Of a stretch of 64,000 bases of DNA, positions 23,399-35,634 are shown piece by piece. The notes below the pieces were generated by a model, which did no database searches, had not been told where the DNA came from, and saw nothing but the letters and a program-made list of their open reading frames with translations. The stretch is from positions 11,192,501 to 11,256,500 of the forward strand of contig NC_071345.1 in NCBI RefSeq assembly GCF_027744825.2. The letters are read 5' to 3'. Position 1 is the stretch's first letter; the number at the start of each line of letters is the position of its first letter. The position numbers and the translations under genes are program-made. This DNA is from Synchiropus splendidus. Taxonomy: Eukaryota; Chordata; Actinopteri; Syngnathiformes; Callionymidae.

Positions 23399-24599
23399 GC
23401 ACCAACCATTCTGCAACAATACAACCCTTGACAACCCTGAAAACCTTTCTGGTGGAAAAGACATGCAAGTCACACACTTTTCTCAAAGTGTTTGGGTCTG
23501 ACATAAAGAAAAGCTCCAGTTGAGGTTCATCCTCGCTCTCCATGAAAGGGGCGTGAAATTCATTAATGGTAGCGTTCCACAAATGTTGATGAGGCTGCAG
23601 CTCTGTCCAGGCTATGTTCCTCAGCCCTGGTAATGAAATGGGCTCTGAATGGCTTTCACTGCAGACAGTTTGAGTCAGAAATCATGTCAGAGTCCAACTG
23701 TCCTCGGAAGGCATTCAAAGTGGACATTTAGAAACGGCGTCAAACTTTAGAAAAGGTGTCAAACTGAAGCGCACGGAGGTCTAAACATGCATGGTTTTTT
23801 CTGGGAAACCTGGCAAATATTTAAAGATAAATTCAACTATAGCGGTGCGTTGAGGAACAATGCTTTTGTTGCATGCCAGAATGGATTTGTGCAACACCAG
23901 AAGAGTGAGCAGCTTCACTTATTTGGAGTCTAGTTAGTGGTCAAAGGCCAAAAACCTTCTTTAGCTTCATCTCCTCACTGAACTGTTGGCATGATTTGTA
24001 GATGGAAGCACAGCAGCTAGAAGCGGTGGAAACTGGTTTACTTAGGTGGGTGGTGTCTCCATTAGAGATAGTGCACGGAGGCCAGTCATTTAAAAGAGAC
24101 CCCTCGAAGAAGAAGAATCAGCAGGACGGAGCACATGGGGCTGACCTGATCAATAATGCTTCGGTATGCATCGAACGGTGAACATAAATGTAGCCTATTG
24201 CCTCAGGTGAAGATAATAAAGGAGGTTTAATAGAATATGAAAATTCACTTTCTGGACACACAGTGCAGATGGGCACAATGTGGAGAAGGAAATTGACCCG
24301 TTCGACGCACAGCGTCAGCCCCATAATTCAGGTATCAGCCACTGAGAGGCTGCAGAGCGAAATGTGGTAATTCCTCCCACCTACCTGTGCATTTTTAAGA
24401 AGGGCCCCTAGTGCTTCCTCTTTGTAATTCAATAAAGCAATTACGGCCCGATGCGTTCTCACTAATAGTTTTACACAGCAAAGTTCATCCATAAGTGGTT
24501 GGCGCGCGTCCAAAATAAGTCCGCCACTGAAAAGACTGCGAGCTAGTAAACAAACGCGTTAGCGACGCTTACATTTACAAATGTGCGGGGCGGACAGGG
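23399..24599. other. Unassigned noncoding sequence
   Basis: No gene or repeat supported. Sequence complexity is ordinary. Confidence 0.5.
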
Positions 24600-25060
24600 A
24601 GAGGCATTCAGGACTGTAATTACACCTCAGGAATTAATTGTGTCAACAAAACTTTATTTATAGGAGAACTCCCCTGGTTGTAATTAACATGCGGATGTGT
24701 GGCGGTCCAAGTCGGAAACCGGGGAAGTTCTTTTGATCGGGATTTCACGACAAAGGGAGGAGTGCATTTCAGGCGCTTCGCCTGAGTCTGTAATGAACTC
24801 CTTGGAAATGATCTAATATAATAAACAGTATACTCCACAAGATAATGCGCGCTCGGCGATGAAAAGCAGCTCCCGGCCCAGGTGGTCTCATACCGTCGAT
24901 GTGTCTCGCACCAGCTCATCAATTAGCAAACCTATCATGTTCAGCACCTGGGTGTTTAGAGGAGCAACCTCACTCCTTCTGGAAAACCTGCTTCACGCTT
25001 CGCTGATAAATGTGGCATTTCGCGTGAAGGGGAACCTGCTCGGAAATTAAGCCGCCTTTA
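24600..25060. promoter_or_regulatory. Possible conserved noncoding block
   Basis: A repeat-free stretch with TTAATTGTG, TTATTTATAGG, GTAATTAACATGCGG and TGATCTAATATAATAAAC words, mixed with GC-rich words. The composition resembles vertebrate conserved noncoding elements, but there is no direct proof. It is listed only so that it can be tested by alignment; edges are arbitrary. Confidence 0.2.
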
Positions 25061-25736
25061 CGAGATGGTTTATATATGTTGGAATAAAGTGCTCCTATAA
25101 AGTAGGCGTGTGTGTGTGTGTTCCTGTGCACCTTCACATTGTTTTAGAGGACATTTACTGATCCAGACTGAGTCGAAGCGTACATTTCCGAAGGTGCAAA
25201 ATTGAACGATCTTGCAGTGCAAGGGAGAAATCCGCCGGAGTTTTAGACACTTGAGGGAAGGCTGGTCACAAGCAGAAGAAAAGCAGCAGGCAGTCAAATA
25301 AGACGACAATGACTGACAAAACAGAGATGAAAGAAGGAGGACGGTAGAAGCACAATGTGACATTGGGAAACACTGCTGGCAGGAAATTTTACTGCACAGC
25401 TCCTGGTTTGAAATTTCTACAAAATGACTATTTTGGAAGCACTTAACGGCCATTTGTTGGATCAAATCTTCTTTGACCCAATCTGACGTGGTTCTCGGGC
25501 ACGTGTTCTTGTTATAACCCTCACCTCTCGCCTTATCCAAGTGGTTTTTACTGGTCTCACATATAAATCACCATTGCACCTGCGTTCGACTGCTCATATG
25601 TTTTCAGATAAAACTGAAAGCAATGTAGCTGACTTACATCAGAAGAATCAGCACAGACCAAAACCATTTTAATGTTTTAAAATGCACGTTCTTATATATC
25701 TACATAATTTTTACTTACAATACTTATGGTATTCTG

Positions 25737-25739
<3 letters not shown>
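25061..25739. other. Unassigned noncoding sequence
   Basis: A minus-strand frame of 156 codons (25070-25540) spans most of it. The product is rich in Cys, Ser and Leu without a domain, signal peptide or paired splice sites, so it is treated as a chance opening. A short GT run lies at 25109-25120. Confidence 0.5.

Positions 25740-25789
<50 letters not shown>
25740..25789. repeat. (TA)24 microsatellite
   Basis: An uninterrupted AT dinucleotide run of about 50 bases, directly visible. It yields an Ile-Tyr repeat frame that is not a protein. Perfect TA runs of this length can extrude cruciforms and are usually highly polymorphic. Confidence 0.98.
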
Positions 25790-25793
<4 letters not shown>

Positions 25794-28700
25794 GGAGTTA
25801 AAGTTTCAAAAAAATGCATTGTCTGTCTTGCTCAATGGAAACTATAATTATGAATATTATTTGTGGTTGTTCCCAGTGGGAAGTTGCATAAAATATTCTA
25901 ATGTTATTCAACTACAGAAAAGCATTTCTGCCATATTTATCTCATCTGTAGTTTGAGCGGTAACAGGACCAGAAGTGTGAGTCACAGAGTTAAAAAACCA
26001 TTTCAGCTCGCCTTTAAAACCACAAATGGTGACTGGCGAAGAAGGTCAAAGTGGCTGTAACCCTCTTGGTGTCTCCATATTGTTTACAATGGAGACCAGA
26101 GGGGACCGATTTGAACATACATTACAGAAGCACGGAGAGTCAGACACAATAAAGGAGCGGCGCAGCATAATGCAATCTAACACAACAGGCCTGCAACAAC
26201 CGCGGCTTTAAAGGGACATAAATTCAACGGAACATCATAAACCTCACAAAGGGATTGTGCGGCTTTTCAGCGCAACAAGGTCATTATTCAAATGTTGGTT
26301 GTAGAAGGAGGTTGTACACATTGCTGCAAGGTCATTGGTACAATGAGTGACGCGACACTGACTTGGAAAATAGTTATTGGATTGCATGTTTTTGCAGCTC
26401 TATCTGTCCCTCTCAAAAAGTTAGACATGAGTCGGAATTTAATCTTTGGTTGGCTTTTTGGTTGTGTAAGAATTTTAAATATTGTTTAAAGAATTTCACA
26501 TTTAGACTTGCCACCACTTGAATGCAGTGGTGCTCAGACCAACAGCCAATGAGGACAGAGCTTTAACAGTAGGACAACTGGATGGTAGATGACATCATGA
26601 GCTGCTCTCTTCTCTTATCATATTTGTCCAGTGGTGGAACACATTTTTACAGGTCTGGCACAGTGCCAGTTGTCACAACATCTAATTTTATTGTTAAGAC
26701 TGTCGCAGCATGGCATTAATATGAACTCCCGGGTCCATGCTACTGAACATCTCCACATCAAAAGGACTCATGGATGAGGAGGGTTCATTTCCTAACTGTT
26801 TGGCACAAAGATCACTGATCATGAATTGTTCATAATTGTTACGTTGGAAAGCTCAAACCAGTCAGAGGGTCGGGGTGAGATCCAGTGGAGCCAAAATGAA
26901 AGGGGTCCAACAGTGCGCTTTAGTGATGTTGATCCAAAATCTGTCTGAGGTGCGGAAAAACCACAACAATGAAGTTACTTATTTCAAGCAACTGTGGAAC
27001 TGAGCTGATTATACCACTCTAGATGAGTCAATAAATATTTTAAGGAGGCAGGATCATTGTTTTTTCCACCAACATTGCTCAATGGTCTTGCTTCTTGGAA
27101 CATATGGTTAGTTGTCCACCAGAATACACCAATTTTTTCCCAATTCTTTCTGTTTCCAACAACCAAATACAAAAAAAATACTCAATAAAATGAGTGTAGG
27201 TCAACGTTGGCATTTTAGATCCTGAACTATGCTGGAAATTTCGAGTTCTTCCCATGTGTGAAAAGCTAATATAAAGTTCAGCCCATTAAATATTTTAATG
27301 TATCACTCTGGACTCCAAAATGACTGCAATAAAGTTCAAATAAAATAAAATGGCATTTAGAGTTAAGTTTCTGGGACAGAAACCACACTTTGAAGTGTCA
27401 TTCAAGATGGCTAACTGTGGTCACATGAGCGTCATTGGTTCAGCGTGCCTGGTTCACCAGCACCACAGGTCTTAACACAGGTGAATTACAACAAGGAGAC
27501 TGAGGGGCCTTAAGCCACCGAATCCTCGACTAGATGGACTGTTATGAAAACAACCTTTGCTTATTATAGACAGGTCTTTTTTCCAATATCAGATTGATAT
27601 AATTCCCCCCGCCCAATATGGAGTAAATATGAAGCTGTATGTATGTATTTACTTAAGTTTAAATAGCTTTCATTTCCACTGTCACTTCAGCCCTCTATGA
27701 AGCATTAGCAAATTGAACAGAGTTGTTATTATTATTGTTAGTATTTTTTCCCTTATTATGTTTTCAAGAATTGGTCAATTGCCTTCTGTACTTATTATGT
27801 ATTAGCAGCATATTGGGGCCCTTTATGGTGGGGTTTTGACTGCCATCCTGAGTTTTTGCCATTGTACAGGGAGTTTTCCGTTGTCTCTTGTCAACATGCT
27901 GTGACATGTGACTCACGGTGTCAGTGTTCCCTCACCATCAGTTGCTCGAGGAGGTGTCTGGATTTTAGGGTACACCATTAAGGATGTAGGGAGACGCCCT
28001 TAGGCCGAAGGAAAAAGAAGAAAAAAATCTCGTGTCCAAAGAAACCATATATTTCTAAACCTGCCATGACGTTCCTTCTATGCTAAATAGAAACCAGAGG
28101 CGTTTCTTCCGAACTGGTCCTCGTGAGTCGCTATGATCACGCTGTCAAAACATAAGGTTTTTGCAGTCAAGGTATGAAAAGCAACTTTACCATTGATTAT
28201 GAGCGGGATCTGATGAAACACTGGAGCAACTTCCTCATTTCTTTTAAGCTCCGCATTGTGGAAAGTCGACATCAAGAGGCAGCCCGGAAAATCGCGTTAC
28301 TGCTTTGAACATGTGTCACACCCATCAGATCATCGCGGGACCAGATAACCAGGACACGTAGGTTGTAATTACCGGCTCTGTCAGTGACACGCTGATAGGA
28401 GACCGCTGCCCTGCTGCTTTTAAATGTTGTATAATTGAATGTTCCGCCTCGACAAAAGTAGCGGAGATAAGAAACGAGACAGTGGCGTGACTGACGCCTC
28501 ACCTTCCACCTGTAGCTCCACAGGCTAGCTCACTCACTCACAAACACGAAAGCCCTAATCACTTTCACACTGCAGCCGGTCTCAGCGAAGAGGAAGCGGG
28601 TGGAAGCGGCGGCGGGGTGATTAGCCTGACATCACACAGCGCGCATGAGGAGAGAGAAATGAACAGGTGAGCGACGGGAAATGTGAACAAAGCTAATAAG

Positions 28701-30794
28701 ACGTCTCCATGGCAAGAGTGAAAGAAAAGAAAGTGTAGAATAATGAAACTCTTTCTCTCTGCGGTTTCAATGTCGGATATTTGAGCCCCTTTTGCCTGTG
28801 ATAGTCCTTCAGCTGAAGGGTGTGTGAAAGGCAAACAATGGTTTAGCGAGGTCAATTTCCGCTAAGCACGTCCTTGAACAATCAAAAATGCTGTTGGTAC
28901 CAGACGGTTCTGACAGCCAATGCAGATAATGTAGATCTGCAGCTCTGTAGGTCAGATGAGAAAAGCCTTTCATCTCTCTGAAATCTTTGCTCACAGAGGC
29001 TGGCGACAGGTATTCTGTTTGGGTCAACAGTATTTTTAAACAGCTGTCCCAATCGTTCATTTCGCCTCACAGAAACAACGGCATTTACAGAGTCAAAGTG
29101 ACCAAACCAAACACCGACATGTCTGGAAATGAATTTTTAAAAAGCTTGAAGACACATTTTGACACCACCAATAACAACAGGAAGAAAGGTTGGCAGCATT
29201 ATTGTCCCTGTGGAGGAATTTGATTCTCGCGGCTTGATGCCTCTGAGTAATTTCGGTTTGAGAGCCCTGCTCAGGGACACGAATGACATAACTCTGTGGA
29301 GACAGGTGACTAAAATTGGTTTTATTACCTCTGTGAAGAAGGTTATATGATCGTCTCAGTCACATAACTTGAAAATTCCTATTTAAATGACCTTTACAGG
29401 AAATGTGTTTCTTACAGAGAAGGAAATCAATGCGTGTGTAGAGGAGTAACAGACTTATGCTTCTGATTTCTGTTTGGTCACAGTCATGACTACAACACCA
29501 CGGTACAAGACAAGTACAAGATTCAGCGCTTTCACCAAAGAGGTCTAGGTTCAAGCTCCAGTGAAGGCCAAGCCTATTCCCGCGTTGGATCATGGAAGTT
29601 GTTTTATTGCTGTGAATGGTTGTGGTTCATTTCATTTTTTTTCTAAATCAATACTAGCACCGGGGTCATTTTATCACATGTAAACAAAACCATAAAGCAG
29701 CTCACAAACGTAATTGGTGCCGAGTCTCTCAGAAACCTATTTCCCCCATTTAAATGAATGGAAATGGTTTGATGAGTTTTGCAATGAGGCCAAGAAATAT
29801 ACAATATCTATACATGAAAATAACCTTTTTATGAATCAAATTCCAGTAAAATAAAGACTAGCGGTCCTGATCATACATTTTTCCAGACCTGGCTGCATCA
29901 CCAGTGGTTCTATTTAGCAAACATTTATTGTTATTGTTATTATTTTTGACAATTGTCAGTTCCTGGCAGCACATTTCCTCCTCTTGCGAGCAATAATGAT
30001 GCATAATTTGAAGCAAACAGCAAGAAATGTGACATATGTGCAGCACAGAGCGATCGCTGTTTCCGCTGAGCGAAAGAGAGCACAGCGGCGCGTTTTGCTT
30101 CTACACTGCATGTTCACCAAGTGAAGCGTAAACCAAAGCAAGATTTGTCTGACTGTGTTCTTCACACATTTCTGCTTGACTGTACTCTATTTAGCAGGTT
30201 GGTGTTTCAAACTAACTAAAAGGAAACTACAATATCTGCTACTTGTGAGGGAAGTTCTGGAATCAAAAGATTCCCAATGACTGGAGCGAAGATGAAACAG
30301 CGCATTCCTCCACAGTGGAAGGAAAAAGAGCAACAGATAGCACATGCCTGGAGGTCGTCGCTATATTTATACTCTACTATGCAATTATTTATTTATTTCT
30401 CCCTCATTCCAATTTTCCCTTGTTCTGTTTGACAGGCAAGTTTTAATAACAAACCAAATCTTTGTTCTTTCTGTTAAGGGATGAAAAATGGAGGGTCAGA
30501 GCCTCAGGGGCCACAGTGCTCTTTCACATCTCCCGTCCAATAATCCCTGCATCCATTTCCCTCTTCTTCTCCATGGCACTCACCCTTCCCCCGCTTTTCC
30601 TGCAAATCTGCATCCCATCATCACCTTTTCTCCCTCCTTCATCCAGCCTTGCATCCTCCAGCGATGCCATGTCCCTCGCTCCCTGGGCTCCTCTCCCCTT
30701 ATGTTCATCTCGCCATGCCGTCCTTTCATGCCACTGTTCCCTCATTTAAATCGGCGATAGAACACAGGAAAGGCAAGAATGGATCATTGCCAAG
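25790..30794. other. Unassigned noncoding sequence
   Basis: About 5 kb without a supported gene. A perfect 7-base hairpin CACCACT/AGTGGTG sits near 26511. GTCTCCAT and ATGGAGAC flank a 10-base loop at about 26070-26095. Around 27810-27900, the words GGGGTTTTGACTGCCATCCTGAG and CAGGGAGTTTTCCGTTGTC faintly recall a common fish retroelement tail, but too weakly to call. No exon pair with consensus splice sites was found. Confidence 0.5.
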
Positions 30795-30837
30795 ATTGAT
30801 ATCACAATTTTATTATCAAGCTTCTTGTGATATCGAT
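30795..30837. repeat. Inverted repeat (hairpin)
   Basis: ATTGATATCACAA (30795-30807) and TTGTGATATCGAT (30825-30837) are inverse with a single mismatch, around a 17-base AT-rich loop. The arms resemble TGATATCG words common in degenerate fish repeats. It may be a fossil of such an element or a chance stem. Confidence 0.45.
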
Positions 30838-33800
30838 TTTCATCACAATGCGGTGGCGTACGTGCTTCATCACGCGCCGAAATCACAACCATGTTCCATC
30901 ATTATCTGCAGCCACTAAAAAGTCTCTGCACCCATTTAAGTTTCACACATTTGATCGGACGCGCTGTTTGAATGAGGTGGGGACTGAGTTTTCTTTGGCG
31001 CTCTATTGAAAAGATAACAAATCCATTTTTATGTGCAAATCAGAATTTGGGCTTTTTGAAGTCTTCCTCGCACGCCTGGAGGACGGCGTACGCTGATGGG
31101 CCATTTTATTTGAATTTAATCTTCAGAACTGTGGTGGAATAATCGGTCAGGCACATTTTTTTTTAAAGGAAATTCGATGAGAATGAGGTCTCAAAATTAT
31201 TTCAGTCGCCTACTGGATTTGCATGATAATTAAAAAAACACAAATCTGCATTTCATAACAAGAATTTATTCTTTTCCTCCTTTATAATTCACTTCATCAC
31301 GCTCTCATTTCTTAAACTGCTTATCTGCAGCGACATCCCAAACAAGTTCCCAAGGCAGAGAAAACCTTCCCCAGTCATTAGCCATTATATCCGTGTTAGT
31401 CTGCACCAAGATGGAGGAAAGGCTTTACCAAGGCAACAAAGGTCAAGCCTGAGTTTGAAGCCCAGGACTGACGCTTTTTCTGTCAGTTCTTCTTCATCTG
31501 TTCCTCATCAGACACAAGTGGAAGCGGGAAGCTACACACAGCTACACTTCTTGTTTATAATGTCCTTTGACCGTCTTAGGAGCAGTTTCTTTTCTTCGGT
31601 TGCCGTCTGTGAAGCTTGTGCACATCACCCAGTCCAATTGTAGTGGAGCTATTAACTGCATGTGTGGTCCAACTTAGAGAAATTTGAATTTCTCACCCAC
31701 AGCCACAGCTGTTTACATGCATTTTATAACTTAGCCAGAGTAGCACAACAATTCGTTTTTCTCAGCCGCCATGTAACCATGCCCGCAGCCACATGCTAGC
31801 ACTACAGCACTCTATTGACAGACAAATCCTCAAAAGATTCCTGGATTGAGAATTCAGAACCACCAAAATTCAATTTAGCAAAGAAAGACATCATGCAATA
31901 TCCTCGACAGAGGCAAAAGAAAGAGCTGAAAAGACTCAGCTTAAGCTCAGACTATTTCTTTTTCAGTTCCTGAAGAAAACCGTGGACTCGGATCGGAGCA
32001 GGTTTGGCTCTCACCTCTGCTTCTTTACTAACAATTTACGTTAGAATTTCCTTGAATATACACATAAAAACACCTCGACCAGTAAAAATCCTATTCATGA
32101 CAACCAAAATATAAAAAGTGTGGTATGGACCATCATCTACTGGCCACATGTCTTCACCATCCTCACACTGTAATGCAATGAATACGACATTTCATCTATT
32201 GAAGAAACCTGCTGACTGACAGCCTCATCAGCGAAGATCATTTCTCCACATCTTTGACAGGGGAATCATTTATTGAAATAACACTGATGGTGAGTAATGG
32301 TGTAGCAGATGATAAGTTGTGAGCAGTTCATTATATTGTGACCAAGTTAACATCCAGGACACGTGGCGTATGCTCATTGCTTTTTAATCTTTCACAACCT
32401 TTCCACTTTGTTCGTGTTAAATGCAGAATAGGATGTTACCGATGATGAGCATGGTGTCAACATGGACATAAAAAAAAGATTAAATTATACGCCAAGAACT
32501 TCGCTCTGACAGTGCGTCACTCGTGTCTGCACCATGTGCCAATGGCCTGCAACTAACCTGTGGAGAAATCAGCTGCAGCTACTGCAACACAGAATCATCT
32601 AAAGGGAACATTTCAGCCCTAAAAGGTCAAGAAAGCAGAGGTTTATGGCAACCCTTCCAAACTTGGGACGCCTCTGGAGACCGGAAAATTTGACTTGGAC
32701 TATCGCTGACCCCCTAATGGGATGGACGATATACCATCGACTTGATTTATGGCCCCTCCATCCCCTCATCAGACACCTTCGCCCTGAGAGAAACATCTCT
32801 TTGGATTTTCCATTGTGAAATGAAGCGCTCACAAATTAAAAACTACTCGTCTCGCTCTTTCAGTAAACAAGCTGATAGCTGCGCACTCCTTCGCTCCGAC
32901 TCATCCTGCTGGTAATAAACCAAATCTCTGGCCCCTCCGGCACATTAACTTGACAGCCGTCAGCACCTCTTTGCACCGTGGCCTTTGCGCTGTGAGTCTG
33001 TAAGAATTTGTGAGCGCATGTGTCAGGACGTGGTGTGGCATGTGTGGTTCACTGAAGTGAGCCGGATTCCTGCGAGCAACTAGAGTAAAACTACTTTTAG
33101 AATCTGTTTGGTAAGAGCAGCTATTCCTTGTGGATTGGTTCACTACAGGTTTGAGGGAGGACAACAAAAAAGTGGCACAGGAATGGAATACAGGATTTAA
33201 ATAGGGCTGCATGCATTCGTGCTGTGTTTATTGAATACTAAGACCACAGCTTTCCCCCTCGTACCTAAGCAGGCGTCACCACAGCAACAGGAGCCAGACA
33301 GAGCCATGCTTGGCATCTCCTATTGGTCGAGTAAAGACGGAACATGATGCTGCCTGCAACCAGCGGTTGTCAACAATCAATGTTAACATCTTAACAACCT
33401 GACAAACAACTGAACGTCTGCCTTTATAATGTGTCCGTCTCGATCAAAATCTCAAACCACTCATATTCCCAAGCACCATCGTGCTCTCAGTCTATCTGCC
33501 CATCATGGCTTCTTCTGGCGATTTTACGCTAGCTATCTCACTGGAGTGTCTTTCTCTTTCTTCTACCCTTAAGCCTGTAAGACATGCATGCCCACACTTA
33601 CACACTCACACTCACACGCATTAGCGGATTGTGGATGTGCTGACACAAGGATTCTTCCTTCCGCATGAGCCTCCTCCTCTAAGCTTGGGGTCAGGACAGT
33701 GCATATTGCTTCCACATACACCAGTTGAGGCTTTAAAAACCGGCAATCAACAACCAGCAAAAACAGTGAATGCTGAGACTCACACAGCTCAGTGTCCTGC

Positions 33801-34066
33801 CTTTGCTGCAATCATTTTTCATTCCACTTCTCTTCGGCGTAGACAAAATATCGATACAGAAAATATCTTCATTCAGGCTCCCAGAACGCTATTATCTGCG
33901 CTGATATTGATATTTTACTGACAAATCTCTGCTGTATCTTGTCACACATTAAGTCAACTGAGTAAATGCGAAACAGCTTCTAAAATTTTCCTTTAAAATT
34001 GCAAAGTAAAGCATTCAGTTTCCGCACCAGGTTTGAGACCATCCCACCTGCAGGTTGCTTATAACC
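30838..34066. other. Unassigned noncoding sequence
   Basis: No gene, RNA or transposon could be supported. Frames of up to 103 codons have no motif or splice context. Confidence 0.5.
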
Positions 34067-34255
34067 TTTGGCCTTTTTTGGACAGTGGGAGGAAACCTGA
34101 GTGCAACCCATGCAAGCATGGGGAGATCATTCAAAGTCTACACAGAATGAGCCCAGGTTTGCTGTAAACCCAGAGTTGCCTCAGGCTGGATTCATCCCGG
34201 TGACCTTCTCCCTGTGAGGCCGCAGCACAAACCACTCCACCACCGTATTGCCTGG
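34067..34255 (-). mobile_element. tRNA-derived SINE (DANA/Mermaid-like, V-SINE type)
   Basis: Read on the minus strand from 34255, the element begins with a tRNA-like head, GGTGGTGGAGTGGTTTGTGC (box A position), then GCGGCCTCACAGGGAGAAGG, then GGGATGAATCC (a decayed box B, GGTTCGAATCC). It continues into the core characteristic of fish V-SINEs: TTCTGTGTAGACTTTGAATG, CTCCCCATGCTTGCATGGGT and CAGGTTTCCTCCCACTGTCC. The order and spacing match zebrafish DANA/Mermaid. It is truncated after the core and diverged at box B, so it is probably inactive. Confidence 0.75.
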
Positions 34256-34720
34256 TTGAATTCCTAAACATTGCATTCAATAAAAGCCAGAAACCATCAG
34301 CTCTGAATCAATTTGGGATCTTTTTCTTTTGTTCAGCGGTTTTCTCATTGATTTCCTAGCAATAAACATTTATTACCCCGCAATCATTGTAAAGTGAAAT
34401 GGAACTCCAGAGCCTCATGACAAAGGTCTGAAGACCAAGAGCTGCCTAAACCCGCCTCAATGGTGAGAAGCAAACGACAGGGTTTTACTTGGAATCCCGA
34501 TCAAAGGACTGCACTCTTCACCTGGCCTCCAAAAAGACACTCATGACCGAATTCCCCCCATAATGACTTTTTTTTCAGAGCAGGACCACAATTTCATTTG
34601 AAAGAGAGCGGGAGTACAGACGCACTCACAAACACTTCTGGATTTGACCCTCTTCAAATATGAGCTTTTACATGCATTAATGTTAAATAGATGACTCTTT
34701 AAAATACAGTGATACAGGAA
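34256..34720. other. Unassigned noncoding sequence
   Basis: Nothing beyond ordinary sequence and a short T run at 34567-34577. Confidence 0.5.
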
Positions 34721-35110
34721 AGAAATTCAAAACATGATAGATGTTGGTACAAAGGTGAAAGGCACAGACAAAAGGGTGAAAGAGGGAGGAAACAGGAGCG
34801 AATCCACTGTCAGTTTGTTGATTTATGGCTAGCTGTTACCATTAGTTTGCCATTTTCTCCAGCGGGCCGAAACAGCAAGGCAAGACGGTCTCAACCGAGT
34901 GGGAGGAGGGGGGTGAGAGAAGGCAAAAAACTAGAGCCATAGGAAATATAGTAAGGAGGACATGATGAAGAAGAATGCTGCCAGGCTTTTGGGATGCAGA
35001 CAAGCAGAGAGCAGGAAGGGGCGGGAGAGAGACTGGAGGGAATGAAAAAGTAAAACTGTGAGTGGGAGAAAGATAAGTAGATGCGGAGGAGAGAGCAAAG
35101 GAGCTTAATG
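34720..35110 (+). repeat. Purine-rich asymmetric region
   Basis: GAAAGAGGGAGGAAACAGG, GGGAGGAGGGGGGTGAGAG and GCGGGAGAGAGACTGG runs make the plus strand purine-rich, interrupted by a mixed stretch at 34810-34870. It accounts for the Ser/Pro/Leu-rich frame on the opposite strand. Confidence 0.55.
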
Positions 35111-35614
35111 AATGTAAAGGCTTTTAACAATGAGGTGAGGTAAATTGTCCATTAACTCAAGAGTTCCTCATCCGTGTGTGTTGCCTCACCATAACATTCT
35201 AATTTAGTAGGTTACAGTCTGATGCCTCCTGGCCAGAGACATGCAAACACACCTGGAGGATGCAGAGCTGGACTAAAGTAAGACAGACAGGAGTGATTAA
35301 GCATCAGAATTAACAGGGAAATTGGGGGAAACAAGAGGGGAGGACAGCTGGACAGGGACAGAACCATGGTGGAAAGAGCGATAAGGAGGGCAGCGGAGCT
35401 CAGAGAAGAAAAAGTGGGAGTTTTGAAAGGCGGAGAATAGTTAATTTGGCTGGATCGGAGGGAAACTCACAAGGGGAGGCGATAGCATCAGCTCTTCAGA
35501 TGCAGGGGGAGATAAGCGCCGCGGAGGATCCCGGTTTCAATACACACCCAACAGGAACAAGGCGCCGCATTATCACACTCTCTTATTACTTTCAACAGCC
35601 CCAGAGAGGGAAAC
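35111..35614. other. Unassigned noncoding, continuing purine-rich
   Basis: Further GA-rich sequence (35290-35500) without a gene. Confidence 0.5.
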
Positions 35615-35634
35615 AAAAAAAAAAAAAAAAAAAA
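35615..35634 (+). repeat. Poly(A) run (20 bases)
   Basis: An uninterrupted A run. It could be the tail of an old retroinsertion, but no matching SINE or LINE body, or flanking duplication, is visible upstream, so it is recorded as a simple repeat. Confidence 0.9.

Noticed and set aside
25070..25540. 156-codon minus-strand frame
   Set aside because: No domain, codon bias, splice sites or transmembrane pattern. Openings of this size are expected by chance in six frames over 64 kb.
25726..25956. Frame with a long Ile-Tyr repeat
   Set aside because: Translation of the (TA)n microsatellite.
27800..27960. Possible fish retroelement tail (GACTGCCATCCTGAG, CAGGGAGTTTTCCGTTG words)
   Set aside because: Similarity to the remembered pattern is too weak and no terminal tail or second copy was found.
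29540..29570. tRNA box-B-like GGTTCAAGCTCC
   Set aside because: No box A at the right distance and no cloverleaf, so neither a tRNA nor a SINE head could be supported.
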